Shown: in pieces, positions 45,218 through 54,877 of the stretch
How the letters are laid out: every line of letters begins with the position of its first letter
Position numbering within the stretch: position 1 is the first letter of the stretch
Position numbers and translations under genes: made by a program
Origin: B1 sp034439755
Lineage (GTDB): Bacteria > Bacteroidota > Bacteroidia > UKL13-3
Direction of reading: 5' to 3'
NCBI GenBank assembly: GCA_034439755.1
Contig: JAWXAZ010000117.1
Coordinates: 1-64,000 of the forward strand
Length of the DNA stretch: 64,000 nt
The notes under the pieces: generated by a model
Databases searched by the model: none
Told to the model about the DNA's origin: nothing
What the model saw: the letters and a program-made list of their open reading frames with translations, nothing else

Positions 45218-46642
45218 TTAATTTAAACGTGGTTCAACCACCAACAATTCTTCTTTTTCAACAGAAACCTGACCAGGATTTGCCCCTTTAGGCTTTCTAA
45301 CAAATTTCTTAAAAGTATAAATTACCGGCACCAAAAAACTACCAGCGGCCGAAGAATAGTGCGCTGCAATTTGCGCAGCATAAGCAATAACAGGCGCTGG
45401 GAAAGGCATTTGGGCTTTGTGTTTTATAATTACATGACTGCCACTCACCCCTTTGGCATGCAACCACAGATCATCTTTATGGGCAAATTTAAGCGTAAGT
45501 TCATCATTATTTTTAGCATTCTTTCCCACATAAATTAAATAATCGTGGAGAGAAAATTTTCTAAACTTTTCTTTTAAGGGAGTTTGTTCTTTCAATTTTT
45601 CTTCCTTAATCCAAGGTTTTAAAGCCTTTAAATTAACCGCTTCAGCAATTTGCGCAAAGGTCTTTTCTACTTCACTTAACCTAATTTGGGCTACACTTAA
45701 TTGTTTATTTTTTAACAATAACTCCTGTTTTCTGTTTTTTGCTTTTTGATAATAATAGCTGGCATTGTCTGCCGCACTCAAATCTTTTTTAAGGTCTATT
45801 GAAATGGGTGTATCTCTATAAAAATCGAAGAGGGTAATTTGTTTTTCCCCTTTGGGAATAAGGTGCAAGTTTGCCATCAAAATATGACCAATTTCCTCGA
45901 AAGGCACTGCAGTTTCGGCCTGTTTAAAAAAATATTCCAGACCCCTTACCAACCCAGCCTCCCGCTTAAGTTTTTGTTTGTATTGTGACAATAATTTTTG
46001 ATGTGCCGTACTAAACAAAAACGCTTGCAAATACCGTTTAGAAAACTCGTTTAAAGCCTCAAAAATAGATTCAGTCTTTAATTTTAAATAGCCATCAATT
46101 GGTTCAAACGTAAATAAAACCTTGCCTGCTTCTATTTGCTCGCTTACAAAAAAATAGCCCTTAAACTGCGGCAGTTCTTGCTGTGAATGGGTTTGCGAAA
46201 AATCATTTAATTCAATAAAGCGGTCATTTTCGATGCTGCTTCTAAAGAGCTGTTTTAAGGCCCCATTTTCATAAAACAACACATTGCTTAATGCTGCGTA
46301 CATTTTAAAAACCAATATTTGGTCTGAACCAAACACACATTGAAAGGAACGGTTATTGGCATGCGCAGATACATGTAAAACGGGCAAGTTGATGGCTTCC
46401 TTGAATAATGGAAATACCGCGCCATTGCGTTCTAGGGCATATTCGTAGAAGAAAAATAATCCCGTTTTTGCTTCTATGTTTAGCACCAAAGACAATTCTT
46501 CCAAGTCTTTTTGAAACACCAAAGTAAGCTCGGTAGATTGCATGTTTCTATAGGCATCTTTAAGCTTAAAGCCAAGTAATAATTGCTGCATAGCCTCTGC
46601 CAGCAAAGGGAACAAGGCTTGATGTTGGTGTAAAGACAACAT
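45218..46642 (-). CDS. NFACT-family protein (RqcH/Rqc2-like)
   Basis: 474 residues. The N-terminal half is beta-rich (NFACT-N), a long coiled-coil follows at about 280-350 (KNRKQELLLKNKQLSVAQIRLSEVEKTF), and the NFACT-R domain (DUF814) is at about 385-455 with DLWLHAKGVSGSHVIIKH. RqcH in Bacillus adds C-terminal alanine tails to stalled nascent chains on 50S subunits; the same role is possible here. ATG 46642 abuts the stop of the MBL gene. Confidence 0.8.
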   Translation of the reverse strand: MLSLHQHQALFPLLAEAMQQLLLGFKLKDAYRNMQSTELTLVFQKDLEELSLVLNIEAKTGLFFFYEYALERNGAVFPLFKEAINLPVLHVSAHANNRSFQCVFGSDQILVFKMYAALSNVLFYENGALKQLFRSSIENDRFIELNDFSQTHSQQELPQFKGYFFVSEQIEAGKVLFTFEPIDGYLKLKTESIFEALNEFSKRYLQAFLFSTAHQKLLSQYKQKLKREAGLVRGLEYFFKQAETAVPFEEIGHILMANLHLIPKGEKQITLFDFYRDTPISIDLKKDLSAADNASYYYQKAKNRKQELLLKNKQLSVAQIRLSEVEKTFAQIAEAVNLKALKPWIKEEKLKEQTPLKEKFRKFSLHDYLIYVGKNAKNNDELTLKFAHKDDLWLHAKGVSGSHVIIKHKAQMPFPAPVIAYAAQIAAHYSSAAGSFLVPVIYTFKKFVRKPKGANPGQVSVEKEELLVVEPRLN

Positions 46643-47404
46643 TTATAAAGAAATTTCTAAGCCGTCGTATGCCAAATGCATGTTTTGAGGCAGTTCATTT
46701 TCTACCTCCTCATGAATACCCAATTGGTGACTAATATGCGTAAAATAGGCCTGTTCTGGTTTAATAAAATTAACAATTTCAACGGCCTCGGCCAAAGTAA
46801 AATGAGAGATATGATGTTCGCGGCGCAGGGCATTTAAAACCAAAACTTTGCAACCTTTTATCTTTTCCATCTCCACTGGATCTATTTTATTGGCATCTGT
46901 GATGTAAACAAAGTCTTTAAAACGAAAACCCAATACAGGCATTTTGTGGTGATGTACTTTTATGGGCGTAATGGGCAATCCAATTAATTCGAAAGGAGTT
47001 AAAGTAATGTTATGAATATTCATTTCTGGCACACCTGGGTATTTTGGTTCCTCAAAAGCGTAAAAAAATTCGCGCTTTATAGCTTTCTCAACATGTTTAT
47101 CGCAGTATACATCTACCGCTTTTTTCATCCTAAAATTAAATCCACGAATATCATCCAAACCAGATATGTGATCTCTGTGAGCATGCGTAAACAGCAAAGC
47201 ATCGAGGTGTTTTAAATTGGCCCGCAACATTTGTTCTCTAAAGTCGGGACCCGAATCGACCACTAAATTTTTGCCTTCATTGCTCACAAGAATACTCGAG
47301 CGCAAACGCTTGTCTTTTGGATCAACCGAACTGCAAATTTCACAATCACAAGCAATAATAGGAACGCCCTGCGAAGTTCCAGAACCTAAAAACCTTATAT
47401 TCAT
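46643..47404 (-). CDS. Metallo-beta-lactamase-fold hydrolase (PhnP/RNase-Z-like)
   Basis: 253 residues, starts MNIRFLGSGTSQGVP. Metal ligands in FTHAHRDHISGLDDI (HxHxDH) and in the ITD and SHQLGIH regions. Conserved CDCEICSS after the first strand may bind a structural metal. The PhnP-like branch acts on cyclic phosphodiesters; the substrate here is not established. Confidence 0.8.
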   Translation of the reverse strand: MNIRFLGSGTSQGVPIIACDCEICSSVDPKDKRLRSSILVSNEGKNLVVDSGPDFREQMLRANLKHLDALLFTHAHRDHISGLDDIRGFNFRMKKAVDVYCDKHVEKAIKREFFYAFEEPKYPGVPEMNIHNITLTPFELIGLPITPIKVHHHKMPVLGFRFKDFVYITDANKIDPVEMEKIKGCKVLVLNALRREHHISHFTLAEAVEIVNFIKPEQAYFTHISHQLGIHEEVENELPQNMHLAYDGLEISL

Positions 47405-47482
47405 TTCCTTAACTAATTTGCACCACCACCCTCTTTGGGTTAAGCTGTTTATTGGGCTCCAAAGCTAAATCATTTTTGCGAC

Positions 47483-48904
47483 TTAACTCATTGTCCCAAC
47501 CGGTGCAAAGAAACATATAAACCATGGAAAAAAATAAATAACCGTACCCGTAGGCATTTGCCCTAAGATTTGATTGCCATAACTTGCCACCACAATTCCA
47601 AAATAACCACAAGTAAGCGCAATCATTTTCTGCTTTATATCTGGGTCTCGCAGCTGAAAGACCTTGATGCACGCAATAATGAGCACAATAATAAGCGTAA
47701 GCAAATGAATGGTTAAACCCACCACACCTGTTTCCACCCAAATTTTAACATACCAACTATCTAAGGCCACTTCGGAAAGAAAACTTCCTGGACTAAATCG
47801 GGCTCCCCAACTTCCGCCTGAACCAATACCACCGCCGAGGGGACGTGTTGCCAGGTAAACCGCTAATTTCTTTTGATTTTCTATTCTAACTTGTAGCGAT
47901 GCATCGTTTGGATCTAGTCCCGTTCGCATGCGGTGAATTTGATAATTTCCATCGCCCACATGGGTAAATTTTAGCAAGGCAAACAACAATCCACCCACGA
48001 TGGCACCCGTTAATAAGATGCGGAAATTTCCAATTAAGAACAGGTACAAAAAGCCACCCGCTGCAAGCACAAATAATGGTCCGCGACTACCAGAAAGCGC
48101 ATAACCCCAAAAGCACATGGCCGTAATTATCCAATAAATATATTTTTGCTTTTTGCTGTAGGGCCCCAAAGCCAATAAGAAGGCTGCAAGGGCGGTATGC
48201 GCCATGGCCGCACCAAATTGACCTGCATCGCTATAAAAAGAAAATATCCTTAATCGCCCTTGAATTTCATGGGTAATTTTTCCACCATCGTCTAACCATT
48301 TTCGTTCTCCGGTGGTTACGCCAAAAAGATCCATTTTAAAACCGTAAAGGGCAGAAATAACACTCCATATTAACCAAATTTTGATTACTTGGTCCATATC
48401 TTCCTTTTTATTCATGAGAATAAGAATGAGCGGAATTATTTGGATGAGGTATAATGATACGCCACGAACTGCGTAGAACCAAGCTTCCTTGCTTCTTGCT
48501 TCTGGGTTTACCACTTGAATTAAGGTGTATAAAAACCATACCAACATGATAAAGAAAATGGGGTTATTTATTTTTTTAGCATCTTCCTTTGTTACTTTAA
48601 AAATGGTGGCAACAATGGTTAAAATGAGCAAGGCATCAATAACCAAACCCCAGGGCACATCGCCAGGCACATAACGGCCTAAACCATTTGCAAGAAAACT
48701 AAAATGTAAAATTGAAATTAGGCCTATTTTAGGGTCTTTAAAAACAAGAATTAAAAATCCTAAAACAAAGGGGATAGCGATATAAGCACCAGCCGCAACT
48801 ATTTTTCCTTTTCCAATGGTAAAACCCAAAATAAGCGCAATGAGCAAAAAGCCTAAAAAGGCAATTAACTCTCCTAAAAATTTATTTGATTTTACATCTG
48901 CCAA
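47483..48904 (-). CDS. O-antigen ligase/polymerase-like membrane protein (Wzy/WaaL)
   Basis: 473 residues with about eleven hydrophobic segments and a Wzy_C-like external loop after FTHVGDGNYQIHRM with RIENQ and GGIGSGGSWG motifs. The start is TTG at 48904; no in-frame ATG occurs near. It lies between the Wzc-like gene and the MBL gene. Role: polymerises or ligates undecaprenyl-linked polysaccharide in the periplasm. Confidence 0.75.
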   Translation of the reverse strand: MADVKSNKFLGELIAFLGFLLIALILGFTIGKGKIVAAGAYIAIPFVLGFLILVFKDPKIGLISILHFSFLANGLGRYVPGDVPWGLVIDALLILTIVATIFKVTKEDAKKINNPIFFIMLVWFLYTLIQVVNPEARSKEAWFYAVRGVSLYLIQIIPLILILMNKKEDMDQVIKIWLIWSVISALYGFKMDLFGVTTGERKWLDDGGKITHEIQGRLRIFSFYSDAGQFGAAMAHTALAAFLLALGPYSKKQKYIYWIITAMCFWGYALSGSRGPLFVLAAGGFLYLFLIGNFRILLTGAIVGGLLFALLKFTHVGDGNYQIHRMRTGLDPNDASLQVRIENQKKLAVYLATRPLGGGIGSGGSWGARFSPGSFLSEVALDSWYVKIWVETGVVGLTIHLLTLIIVLIIACIKVFQLRDPDIKQKMIALTCGYFGIVVASYGNQILGQMPTGTVIYFFPWFICFFAPVGTMS

Positions 48905-48919
48905 TTGAAAATATATCTA

Positions 48920-51130
48920 TCAATATTGCTCGCCACCTAACAAACTCTTTATTTTTCTTCTGAAGAAAGACCTGCGTTTTGGTATTTCTCCATAAATAGA
49001 CTCTAATAAATCTGGCACTACATGATTGAGAATCACACTGGTTTTACCTTGCGATAATTTCATATAATTTTTGAGCTGAAATTGATCGGCATTGGTCCAA
49101 GATTTTGCAGCATGCACCACCAGAATAGAATAGTGTGCTTGTTCAATTAAATTGGCCGGTAGCGGGTATTTATTAAGGGCAGGAATTTCAAGTACATTAT
49201 AAGAAACATCCTCTAAATTTTCTTGTTCCCCTTCTTGCGTTTTAATAAAATCTTGAATGCCGTTGTAGTCTATAATTCCATCGTTTACTGCGTAAGAATA
49301 TTCTATTAATTTAGGATTATCTGGGTCTAAAAATTTACCAAAATTCTCGCTGGTTTCTGGGTGTAGGTAAAGCACTTTTTTTCTGATGCGACTTAATTTG
49401 TTGACCAAGCTCTCGGCAACAAAAGATTTTCCTTCGTGGCCTTTGGTACTAAAGACAATTATGAGGTAACTTTTGGCCAGCGGATCTACCAATTTTAAAT
49501 CAATAAATAAGGTATTAATAATTTGTTGAAGCAAGCTGGTATAAACTTCTTTTATTCTTATTCCCTTTTCGTTTAATTTAGTGAGTTCTGGCAAGGCACT
49601 TAAGAGGGGCAATCCCACTAACTTTTCTACCTTTTCTGGCGATTGTATGGATTTATTTAGGAGGGCTGAACCAACCAAAAAGGAGAGCAATAAAACAAAA
49701 CCTGCCAAGAAAGAAACCATAATTAACAATCCACGCTTAGATGGCAGGGGTTGTAGTGGGAAGAAAGGATTATCAACTATTTTAAGCTGGTTGCTCATTT
49801 GCAGACTTTGCTGTCTAAGGCGCGCTAGGTTGAGACCATGTAAAACAGATAAATATTGTTTTTCTTGCACACTTACTTCACGTTCTAACCTGTTCATGTT
49901 TGAGCCCAATGGTGCAAATTCTTTATAGATGCCATCGTATTGTTTTATACGTTGGTCGTACACCATTAACCTACCTTTAGATTCTTCTAATTCTACCACC
50001 TTGGTTAACCATTCTGTAAGCAAAGAATTTTGCGGCACCCATTCAATTGAATTGTTAAATTCGTAATAATCGCGGGCTTTTTCGCTTAAATTTTCTTTAA
50101 TTTTTGTAGCTTGTTTTTGAAGTTCAAAAATAGAATTGGCATCATATTTATAAATCTGCGCGTTGGTAATTTTATAATTTACATTAGAAAGATCTTGTCT
50201 AAGTTTAACTAATTCATCGTTTGCAGCAACAAAGTCGTTGTAGTTCGACATCTTTTCTTCGATGCGCTTAATGGCAGTTTGCGCTGCCTCAAACTTCATT
50301 TTTTCTTTATAGTATTCTGTAGACAAATCTTCTTTAGATTCTGCCACAAATTTAGATTGCTCGTTGTAGTTGATGATGCGGTTGTTTACGCCAAAATCTA
50401 ATAAGCGATTTTCCGATTTTTGAAGCAGGGTAAAAGCTTCTTTTAGTTGATCTTCAAAATATTTTACCACATTATTGGTTTCAGAACCTTTGATGTTTTT
50501 GTATCTTGAAGAAAAAGCTTCGATTAAAAATTTGAGTGTGTTTAAACATACCCCGGCATCGTCTGCTTTATACCCAAGTTCGAGCATGTCTGAGGTTGAC
50601 TTGCGCATTACGGTTAAACTACCCAATATTTTGCTTGTGGCGTAGGGGCTAGAAGCATCTGTTAACAGATATTGAATTGTATTTTTATTGCTGCTATCTT
50701 TAATACTATAAAGGCGATTTACTGTTTTATTGAAATTACCAGGTACAATTAACTTGGCAATTTCGGAATCGCTTAATAATTTATGTAAATCATTGAAGCG
50801 CTTTTCATCTAAAATGTTTGGATCGTGCTCTTTTAACAATAAATGTTGGGCCAATAATTTAATACAAACTTCCTCAATGGTTTCGCGTGCTTTAACGGTA
50901 GTAATAAGGTTATCAAAGGCATTGTTTACTTTAAAATAATCTACTTTTTCATCGCCATCATCGGTAATGCTGTAACCACTGGCCAAGCCTGTATAAACGG
51001 TTGCCGACGATTGATATTCCTTTGGTATATTACGGGTTAAATAAAATACTACACCAGCAAGCATCAACGGAAAGAGGACAAGCCATTTAAGGTTCTTAAA
51101 TATTATTCTAAAAAATCCGATTAATGTCAT
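48920..51130 (-). CDS. Wzz/Wzc-like polysaccharide chain-length protein with a degenerate kinase domain
   Basis: 736 residues. Membrane segment 1 at LVLFPLMLAGVVFYLT, a long periplasmic coiled coil, membrane segment 2 at LIMVSFLAGFVLLLSFL, then a cytoplasmic BY-kinase-type domain. The Walker A is FSTKGHEGKSFVAESL, still with GKS, but the Walker A' region reads VLYLHPETSENF where the family has two or three Asp. The C-terminal Tyr cluster is reduced to one terminal Tyr. It probably sets polysaccharide length without normal autokinase activity. It abuts the TolC-like gene's stop. Confidence 0.75.
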   Translation of the reverse strand: MTLIGFFRIIFKNLKWLVLFPLMLAGVVFYLTRNIPKEYQSSATVYTGLASGYSITDDGDEKVDYFKVNNAFDNLITTVKARETIEEVCIKLLAQHLLLKEHDPNILDEKRFNDLHKLLSDSEIAKLIVPGNFNKTVNRLYSIKDSSNKNTIQYLLTDASSPYATSKILGSLTVMRKSTSDMLELGYKADDAGVCLNTLKFLIEAFSSRYKNIKGSETNNVVKYFEDQLKEAFTLLQKSENRLLDFGVNNRIINYNEQSKFVAESKEDLSTEYYKEKMKFEAAQTAIKRIEEKMSNYNDFVAANDELVKLRQDLSNVNYKITNAQIYKYDANSIFELQKQATKIKENLSEKARDYYEFNNSIEWVPQNSLLTEWLTKVVELEESKGRLMVYDQRIKQYDGIYKEFAPLGSNMNRLEREVSVQEKQYLSVLHGLNLARLRQQSLQMSNQLKIVDNPFFPLQPLPSKRGLLIMVSFLAGFVLLLSFLVGSALLNKSIQSPEKVEKLVGLPLLSALPELTKLNEKGIRIKEVYTSLLQQIINTLFIDLKLVDPLAKSYLIIVFSTKGHEGKSFVAESLVNKLSRIRKKVLYLHPETSENFGKFLDPDNPKLIEYSYAVNDGIIDYNGIQDFIKTQEGEQENLEDVSYNVLEIPALNKYPLPANLIEQAHYSILVVHAAKSWTNADQFQLKNYMKLSQGKTSVILNHVVPDLLESIYGEIPKRRSFFRRKIKSLLGGEQY

Positions 51131-51955
51131 TTAATAAATCCTATTTGTTTTACGACGAAGGGAATTAAGCTTAACACCCACAAGCGTTTCGAGTTGATAG
51201 TAATAAACCATAAAATCTCTTCTAGATAACTCAAGATTTGATTCTGCAATGGTTAAAATATTTTTTAGTCGAGAAAGTTCGGAAGGATGAATTTTCCCTC
51301 TACGCATTTCTACATTGGCAATTTCTACAGACAGGGTAGCGCTTTCAACATCTTGTTGCCTTACCTTCATTACTTTTTGGGAGGCAATAAGGTTAAAAAA
51401 ATCATTTATAACCCTTCTTTTTAAATCGAGTTCGGCATCGGCTCTTTTGTATTTGGCCATTTTCTCTTCTGCCTTCAATTGCTTCATTCGATTTGGGCGG
51501 CCAAAAACCTCTGTCATGGGCAAGGTAATATTTGCGCCGAACCGATAACCCACACCAAGCGAATTATTTAAGACAGCGCCATCGGCGTTTAAGGTATTAA
51601 GATTGGTTTGGTTTCCATAGGTATAGTTGGCAAAACCGGTAACACCGTTTAGCCAAAGATAGCGGGTGTATTTAGTATTATAGCGGGCTCTGTCCATAGA
51701 GGCATCTTCGAACATCAATGCTGGCGAGAATCGTATGGCATAACCCAAAATGGTATCCAAGGGCTGAATTTGGCGGCCAATATCGTCGTTTAAATCAAAT
51801 AAAATGGTATCAATAGGCATAGATGATAAGGGCACCATAGCATTTCCATTCCAAACCATAGAGTCCTTTTTGGGTTGTGCAAAAGCAGGCAAAACCATGG
51901 CAATGCAAGATGCAAAAAGCAAGGATTTTAATATGTTTTTATACTTTGGCTTCAA
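51131..51955 (-). CDS. Short TolC-family outer-membrane protein
   Basis: 274 residues with a signal peptide (CIAMVLPAFAQ). It contains the coiled helix-barrel pattern ELDLKRRVINDFFNLIASQKV and LSRLKNILTIAESNLELS, as in TolC-like efflux proteins, but it is about half the usual length and so covers only part of a repeat. It is the first gene of the minus-strand polysaccharide operon, so it may act as an outer-membrane partner of the Wzc-like protein. It could also be a natural short member. Confidence 0.6.
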   Translation of the reverse strand: MKPKYKNILKSLLFASCIAMVLPAFAQPKKDSMVWNGNAMVPLSSMPIDTILFDLNDDIGRQIQPLDTILGYAIRFSPALMFEDASMDRARYNTKYTRYLWLNGVTGFANYTYGNQTNLNTLNADGAVLNNSLGVGYRFGANITLPMTEVFGRPNRMKQLKAEEKMAKYKRADAELDLKRRVINDFFNLIASQKVMKVRQQDVESATLSVEIANVEMRRGKIHPSELSRLKNILTIAESNLELSRRDFMVYYYQLETLVGVKLNSLRRKTNRIY

Positions 51956-52134
51956 GGTTCAATTATTAAAAGGTTACCTGATTCAAAAATATAGGTATTA
52001 AAAACTAAAAACTGCTTGATTCCCACAGCCTAATTAGTTCATTGTATTTTATTATATACATAAAAAATTTATACATTTGATTAAACCTAAATGAAATTTT
52101 GCATCTAATTAAAACAATTTAAACCCTTAAACTT

Positions 52135-52536
52135 ATGAAAAAGATGAAAAAACAATTTGCCTTGCTACTCTTATTTATTGCCTTTATTAGTTTTGAAAAT
52201 TTGTTGGCTCAGCCCGCAAAAATGCAGCAAAATGGGGAGAGAAATGAGGCCATGAAAAAGAAATCGGAGGAGCTTAAAGGCAAGTTAAACCTATCTGAGC
52301 CGCAGGCTGCTAAGTACGATGAAATTTTGAAAAGAAACCGAAACGAGGCTAAGACAAAAATGATGGCTTTGCCAGAAAATGCCGAACCAAAAGAAAGAAG
52401 AACCATAATGGAACAGTCGCTGAAGAATGCCGATTTAGAAATAATGGAAATTTTGGATACCGAGCAACAAACTATTTATAAGGCCGAAAAGGATAAGATG
52501 AAGGAAGAGGTGAAAACGAAACGGAAGAAAAAATAA
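52135..52536 (+). CDS. Spy/CpxP-like periplasmic helical protein
   Basis: 133 residues. Signal peptide MKKMKKQFALLLLFIAFIS to LLAQ, then a highly charged all-helical region with LNLSEPQAAKYDEILKRN, reminiscent of the LTxxQ repeat of Spy/CpxP. The C-terminus is Lys-rich. A periplasmic chaperone-like role is likely but not proven. Confidence 0.55.
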   Translation: MKKMKKQFALLLLFIAFISFENLLAQPAKMQQNGERNEAMKKKSEELKGKLNLSEPQAAKYDEILKRNRNEAKTKMMALPENAEPKERRTIMEQSLKNADLEIMEILDTEQQTIYKAEKDKMKEEVKTKRKKK

Positions 52537-52590
52537 TTAGCGGTGCTTTCTTGAAACTTTTGCGGGTAGGCTTTTTTATTATATTGCAAC

Positions 52591-54666
52591 ATGAATTTGG
52601 ATGAGGCAAAAAATAGGATTGAGGAACTTTCGCAATCGTTAAATTTACATAATTACAATTATTATATTTTATCGAAACCCAGCATCAGCGATTTTGATTT
52701 TGATCACTTGTTAAAGGAGTTGGATGGCTTGGAAAATGCTTTTCCGCAATTTGCTTCTGCCAATTCGCCTACCCAACAAGTGGGGGGAGATATTACCAAA
52801 AACTTTGTTCAGGTAAAGCACAAATACCCTATGTTGAGTTTGGGGAATACATACTCTAGCGAGGAATTGGGGGAATTTGACCAAAGGGTTAGAAAAACCA
52901 TTGGTGCCGATTTTACTTATGTATGTGAGTTAAAATTTGATGGCTTGGCCATTAGCATTACCTACGAAAATGGCCTTTTGGCGCGGGCGGTTACGCGTGG
53001 AGATGGCGTTGAGGGCGATGATGTAACGGCAAATGTAAAAACGATAAGGAGCATTCCGCATCAATTAAAGGGCAACTACCCTCCTATTTTTGATATACGC
53101 GGTGAAATTTTTATGCACCGAAAAACATTTGATAGGCTGAACCAAACGCTTAAAAAAGAGTTGTTGGATCAAGGCGTAGATGAGGATAAAATTGCCGAAA
53201 GGTTATACAAAAATCCGCGCAATTTTGCCTCTGGCAGTTTAAAAATGCAGGACTCTCGTGAGGTAGCCAAACGATCTTTGGATGCCTTTTTATACTTTGT
53301 GTACACCGATGAAAACCTGAGTGCTACGCATGCCGAAAGCCTTGAATTGGCGAGGTCTTGGGGCTTTATGGTAAGCGATCATTATGAGGTTTGTAAAAGC
53401 TTACCAGAGGTATTGGCGTTCATTAAAAAATACGATAACGAACGGCACCATTTGAGTTATGAAATAGATGGGGTGGTGATTAAAGTAAATGAGTATGCGC
53501 ATCAAAAAGAATTGGGCTTTACGGCCAAGATTCCGCGTTGGGCAATCTCGTATAAATATAAAGCAGAAACGGCAGAAAGTGTTTTACAAAAGGTGAGTTT
53601 TCAGGTGGGCAGAACGGGTGCTATTACGCCAGTTGCCAACTTAAAGCCTGTGCAGCTTGCCGGCACTACGGTAAAACGTGCAAGTTTGTACAATGCAGAT
53701 GAAATTGAGCGCTTAGATTTATATGAGCACGATACGGTTTTTGTGGAAAAAGGCGGCGAAATTATTCCTAAAATTACGGGAGTAGATGTGAGTAAGCGCG
53801 ATTTATTTACCCGTAAAATTGAGTATATTACCCATTGTCCGGAATGCGGAACCTTGCTGGTAAGAAAAGAAGGCGAAGCCATTCATTATTGCCCAAACGA
53901 TAGTCACTGCGCCCCGCAATTGATTGGCCGCATGGAGCATTTCATTTCTCGTAGGGCTATGAATATTGAAGGCTTGGGCGGAGAAACCGTAGCAGGTTTA
54001 TTTCACAAAGGTTTGGTTCGATCCTATGCCGATTTATATGAATTAACTTACGATCAATTGAACGGACTAGAGTTTGAATCGGAAGAAGATGCGGAAGGCA
54101 AAAAGAAAAAAAGATCCATTAAAGAAAAGGGCGCCAACAATATTATCAAAGGCATAGAGGCGTCTAAAGCCATTCCATTTGAGCGCGTTTTGTTTTCTTT
54201 GGGCATACGCATGATTGGCGAAACGGTGGCGAAAAAATTGGCTCAGCACTTTGGAACCATTGAAAAACTAATAGCTGCCTCTGCCACAGAATTAGGCGAA
54301 ATACATGAAATTGGCGATAAGATTGCGGAGAATTTAATTCGGTTTTTTGCCGATGAAGACAATGTAAAATTGGTTTTTCGCTTAAAAGAATCTGGCTTAC
54401 AAATGGAAGTGGTTTACGATGCTCATGAGATAAGAAGCAATAAGCTAGCAGGCCAAACTTTTTTGGTATCGGGCAGTTTTTCTATAAGCAGAGACGACTT
54501 AAAAAAGCTCATTGAACGCAATGGAGGTAAGAATGTAGGGAGCATTTCAAAATCGCTTAACTACCTCATTGCCGGCGATAAAATGGGTCCAGAAAAACTA
54601 AAGAAAGCCACCGATTTAAATATTGCGATGTTGAGTGAGGCAGAGTTTATGGGCATGATTTCTTGA
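52591..54666 (+). CDS. ligA: NAD-dependent DNA ligase
   Basis: 691 residues. Adenylation lysine Lys115 in CELKFDGLAIS, LSYEIDGVVIKV, zinc-finger cysteines in CPECGTLL and HYCPN, helix-hairpin-helix repeats around FSLGIRMIGE, and a C-terminal BRCT domain (LAGQTFLVSGSF). It seals nicks in replication and repair. The 3' end, including the stop, is the first copy of a three-fold tandem duplication. Confidence 0.96.
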   Translation: MNLDEAKNRIEELSQSLNLHNYNYYILSKPSISDFDFDHLLKELDGLENAFPQFASANSPTQQVGGDITKNFVQVKHKYPMLSLGNTYSSEELGEFDQRVRKTIGADFTYVCELKFDGLAISITYENGLLARAVTRGDGVEGDDVTANVKTIRSIPHQLKGNYPPIFDIRGEIFMHRKTFDRLNQTLKKELLDQGVDEDKIAERLYKNPRNFASGSLKMQDSREVAKRSLDAFLYFVYTDENLSATHAESLELARSWGFMVSDHYEVCKSLPEVLAFIKKYDNERHHLSYEIDGVVIKVNEYAHQKELGFTAKIPRWAISYKYKAETAESVLQKVSFQVGRTGAITPVANLKPVQLAGTTVKRASLYNADEIERLDLYEHDTVFVEKGGEIIPKITGVDVSKRDLFTRKIEYITHCPECGTLLVRKEGEAIHYCPNDSHCAPQLIGRMEHFISRRAMNIEGLGGETVAGLFHKGLVRSYADLYELTYDQLNGLEFESEEDAEGKKKKRSIKEKGANNIIKGIEASKAIPFERVLFSLGIRMIGETVAKKLAQHFGTIEKLIAASATELGEIHEIGDKIAENLIRFFADEDNVKLVFRLKESGLQMEVVYDAHEIRSNKLAGQTFLVSGSFSISRDDLKKLIERNGGKNVGSISKSLNYLIAGDKMGPEKLKKATDLNIAMLSEAEFMGMIS

Positions 54667-54833
54667 TTGAAATGGGTATGGAAAAACTAAAGAAAGCCAC
54701 CGATTTAAATGTTGAGTGAGGCGGAGTTTATGGGCATGATTTCTTGATTGAAATGGGTCTGAAAAAACTAAAGAAAGCCACCGATTTAAATGTTGAGTAA
54801 GGCAGAGTTTATGGGCATGATTTCTTGATTGAA
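54583..54833. repeat. Three-fold tandem duplication of the ligA 3' end
   Basis: Copies 54583-54671 (inside ligA up to beyond its stop), 54672-54752 and 54753-54833. The downstream copies lack 8 bp present in the ligA copy (ATTGCGAT region) and differ by a few bases. Each keeps the TTTATGGGCATGATTTCTTGA tail with the stop codon. Confidence 0.95.
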
Positions 54834-54864
54834 ACAACAAAGTAATCAGCTAAAAATAAAAGTG

Positions 54865-54872
54865 TATTTTTG
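54865..54872 (+). promoter_or_regulatory. -7 promoter element of mnmE
   Basis: TATTTTTG matches TAnnTTTG perfectly, 6 bp before the mnmE ATG at 54878. No suitable -33 TTG at the right spacing; the leader would be very short. Confidence 0.35.
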
Positions 54873-54877
54873 CCCAC

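Noticed and set aside
47409..47741. 110-residue open frame on the minus strand overlapping the O-antigen polymerase 3' end
   Set aside because: It lies in another frame of a well-supported gene and has no recognisable domain or signal.
54616..54840. Open frame on the minus strand across the ligA repeats
   Set aside because: Repeat-driven frame with three copies of the same 27-residue string; antisense to the ligA end.
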